Origin: Candidatus Adlerbacteria bacterium
GTDB lineage: Bacteria; Patescibacteriota; Minisyncoccia; Phycocordibacterales; SBAW01
DNA: 6,763 bases
Assembly: GCA_903824155.1 (NCBI GenBank)
Contig: CAIJVL010000055.1
Coordinates: forward strand, 1 to 6,763
Direction: 5' to 3'
A model generated the notes under the pieces. That model saw only the letters and a program-made list of their open reading frames with translations. It was not told the origin of the DNA and searched no databases. How positions within the stretch are numbered: the stretch's first letter is position 1; each line of letters opens with the position of its first letter. This document shows, one piece after another, positions 5,412-6,763 of the stretch. The position numbers were made by a program, and so were the translations under genes.

Positions 5412-6763
5412 TTAAATTAAGTGGAGAGACACGATCAGTAGATCAATAAGTTTGATGCCGATGAAGGGCACAATGATGCCGCCGAGGCCGTAGACAAGAA
5501 GGTTGCGGCGCAGAACTGCCGCAGCAGGAAGTGCGCGGAACTTTACTCCACGGAGCGCAAGCGGAATCAGGAGGATGATAATGACCGCGTTAAAGATGAC
5601 GGCGCTGAGAACGGCACTATAGGGGCTATGGAGCCGCATAACATTGAGCGGCGCAATCGCAGGAAATGTAGCTACAAGCATAGCGGGAATAATGGCAAAG
5701 TACTTTGCTACGTCATTCGCAATGGAGAAGGTAGTGAGAGCGCCACGCGTCATGAGTAATTGCTTTCCGACTTCGACAATTTCGATAAGCTTCGTGGGAT
5801 TTGAATCAAGATCAACCATGTTGCCCGCCTCTTTTGCTGCTTGCGTGCCTGTATTCATGGCCACGCCTACATCAGCCTGCGCAAGTGCAGGTGCATCATT
5901 TGTGCCGTCACCAGTCATCGCTACCAATCTTCCCCCGGCCTGCTCCTTTCTAATGAGAGCTAGTTTGTCTTCGGGTTTTGCCTCCGCGAGAAAATCATCA
6001 ACTCCTGCTTCTTTCGCAATGGCAGCGGCAGTGAGCGGGTTGTCCCCCGTAATCATAATGGTTTTGATGCCCATTTCGCGGAAGAGATTAAAACGCTCAA
6101 CAAGGCCACCTTTAACAATGTCTTTAAGGTATATGACTCCAAGAATATCGTCTTGATCGGCTACAACCAGAGGCGTACCGCCGGCCCGCGACACCTGATC
6201 AACGGCCTGTTCAACCTCCTTCGGGAAGACGCCCTTGGACCACTTGCGGATTGATTCTGCAGCACCTTTTCTGTATTGCTCGTTCTTAAGATCCAAACCG
6301 CTCATTCGTGTCTGAGCGCTGAATGGAATGAATGTGGCATCCGGCATTTCATGCAGTTGGCGCTCCCTGATGCCGTAATGTTTTGCCAGGACCACAATAC
6401 TTCGCCCCTCCGGCGTTTCATCGGCAAGAGAAGCAAGTTGTGCCGCGTCTGCAAACTCCACCAGATCAACGCCGGGAGCGGGAATAAATTCTGATGCCTG
6501 GCGATTGCCGAGCGTAATGGTACCTGTCTTGTCCAGAAGAAGAACATCAACATCGCCTGCCGCCTCTACCGCCCGGCCGCTCATCGCAATAACATTTTTC
6601 TGCACCAGCCGGTCGATGCCCGCAATGCCGATTGCAGAAAGTAGACCGCCTATCGTCGTTGGAATAAGGCACACCAGAAGAGCTACGAGGATTGTTATAG
6701 AAAAGGTTACTCCGTCATACATGCCCATGGGCAAGAGTGCCATGATGACAACCACGAAAATAA
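5412..6763 (-). CDS. kdpB: K+-transporting P-type ATPase subunit B, C-terminal two thirds (runs off right edge)
   Basis: Catalytic subunit of KdpFABC: it hydrolyses ATP through a phospho-aspartate intermediate to drive K+ uptake by KdpA. About 449 of some 680 residues are here, and the frame is open to the window end. A GTG at 6755 is only an internal valine, not the start. From that valine, the segment LVCLIPTTIGGLLSAIG (28-44) is the P-type CPTT-like helix. The phosphorylation site is D75 in DKTGT. RKGAAESIRK lies in the nucleotide-binding domain, and MITGDN and MTGDGTNDAPAL form the hinge. NDVAK (347-351) holds the Asp/Lys pair equivalent to E. coli D583/K586, which couples the subunits. 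C-terminal helices end at LLIVSLHLI. The actuator domain is off-window; kdpA should lie just beyond it. All visible catalytic residues are intact. Confidence 0.98.
   Translation of the reverse strand, partial: IFVVVIMALLPMGMYDGVTFSITILVALLVCLIPTTIGGLLSAIGIAGIDRLVQKNVIAMSGRAVEAAGDVDVLLLDKTGTITLGNRQASEFIPAPGVDLVEFADAAQLASLADETPEGRSIVVLAKHYGIRERQLHEMPDATFIPFSAQTRMSGLDLKNEQYRKGAAESIRKWSKGVFPKEVEQAVDQVSRAGGTPLVVADQDDILGVIYLKDIVKGGLVERFNLFREMGIKTIMITGDNPLTAAAIAKEAGVDDFLAEAKPEDKLALIRKEQAGGRLVAMTGDGTNDAPALAQADVGVAMNTGTQAAKEAGNMVDLDSNPTKLIEIVEVGKQLLMTRGALTTFSIANDVAKYFAIIPAMLVATFPAIAPLNVMRLHSPYSAVLSAVIFNAVIIILLIPLALRGVKFRALPAAAVLRRNLLVYGLGGIIVPFIGIKLIDLLIVSLHLI

Noticed and set aside
6753..6755. GTG as the start codon of kdpB
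   Set aside because: The frame continues upstream to the window end, and the residues here match the middle of KdpB; the actuator domain and first helices are missing because the window ends.

Overview
The window reads as ordinary chromosomal DNA from a bacterium of the candidate phyla radiation (Patescibacteria), most likely the Parcubacteria branch. I base this on the LeuRS N-terminus, which has a Parcubacteria-like HVGH/GWDAFGLPAENYAI context, and on a five-helix membrane protein ending in a pseudopilin-like tail, a type I associate with those genomes. Genes are tightly packed and Shine-Dalgarno signals are mostly weak. UGA is used as a stop (small ORF at 1970-2098), so this is not a genome that recodes UGA as glycine. 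The lineage is an inference from remembered protein style, not from a search.

Layout from left to right. (1) Positions 1-1575, minus strand: a gene for a membrane protein with a pilin-like tail (604-1575), followed by leuS (1-563, running off the left edge). They are 40 bp apart and probably form one unit. (2) Positions 1661-2178, plus strand: an island of three very small genes of unknown function (64, 42 and 27 codons). The first ends at a near-perfect intrinsic terminator. The other two overlap by ATGA, follow the strongest ribosome binding site in the window, and end at a bidirectional terminator. (3) Positions 2255-3355, minus strand: ychF, the conserved Obg-like ATPase, converging on that terminator. 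(4) Positions 3455-6763, minus strand: a potassium-transport operon in the order kdpB (3' two thirds, running off the right edge), kdpC, a short kdpD, then a 73-codon two-helix membrane protein gene. Gaps in this operon are 4-8 bp.

How the genes work together: KdpB and KdpC are the ATP-hydrolysing and accessory subunits of the high-affinity K+ pump, and KdpA (and KdpF, if present) should lie just beyond the right edge. The KdpD here is complete at both ends but consists only of the N-terminal KdpD domain plus a Usp domain. It has no membrane-spanning sensor block and no histidine kinase, and no kdpE response regulator is visible. The pump may therefore be controlled by a nucleotide-binding or stress-type protein rather than by classical phosphotransfer. 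The 73-residue protein next to it is an unexplained operon member.

The most interesting parts are the kinase-less KdpD with its small membrane partner and the terminator-bounded island of tiny genes. I saw no rRNA, tRNA, CRISPR array, insertion sequence or phage gene. No gene-free stretch exceeds about 115 bp.
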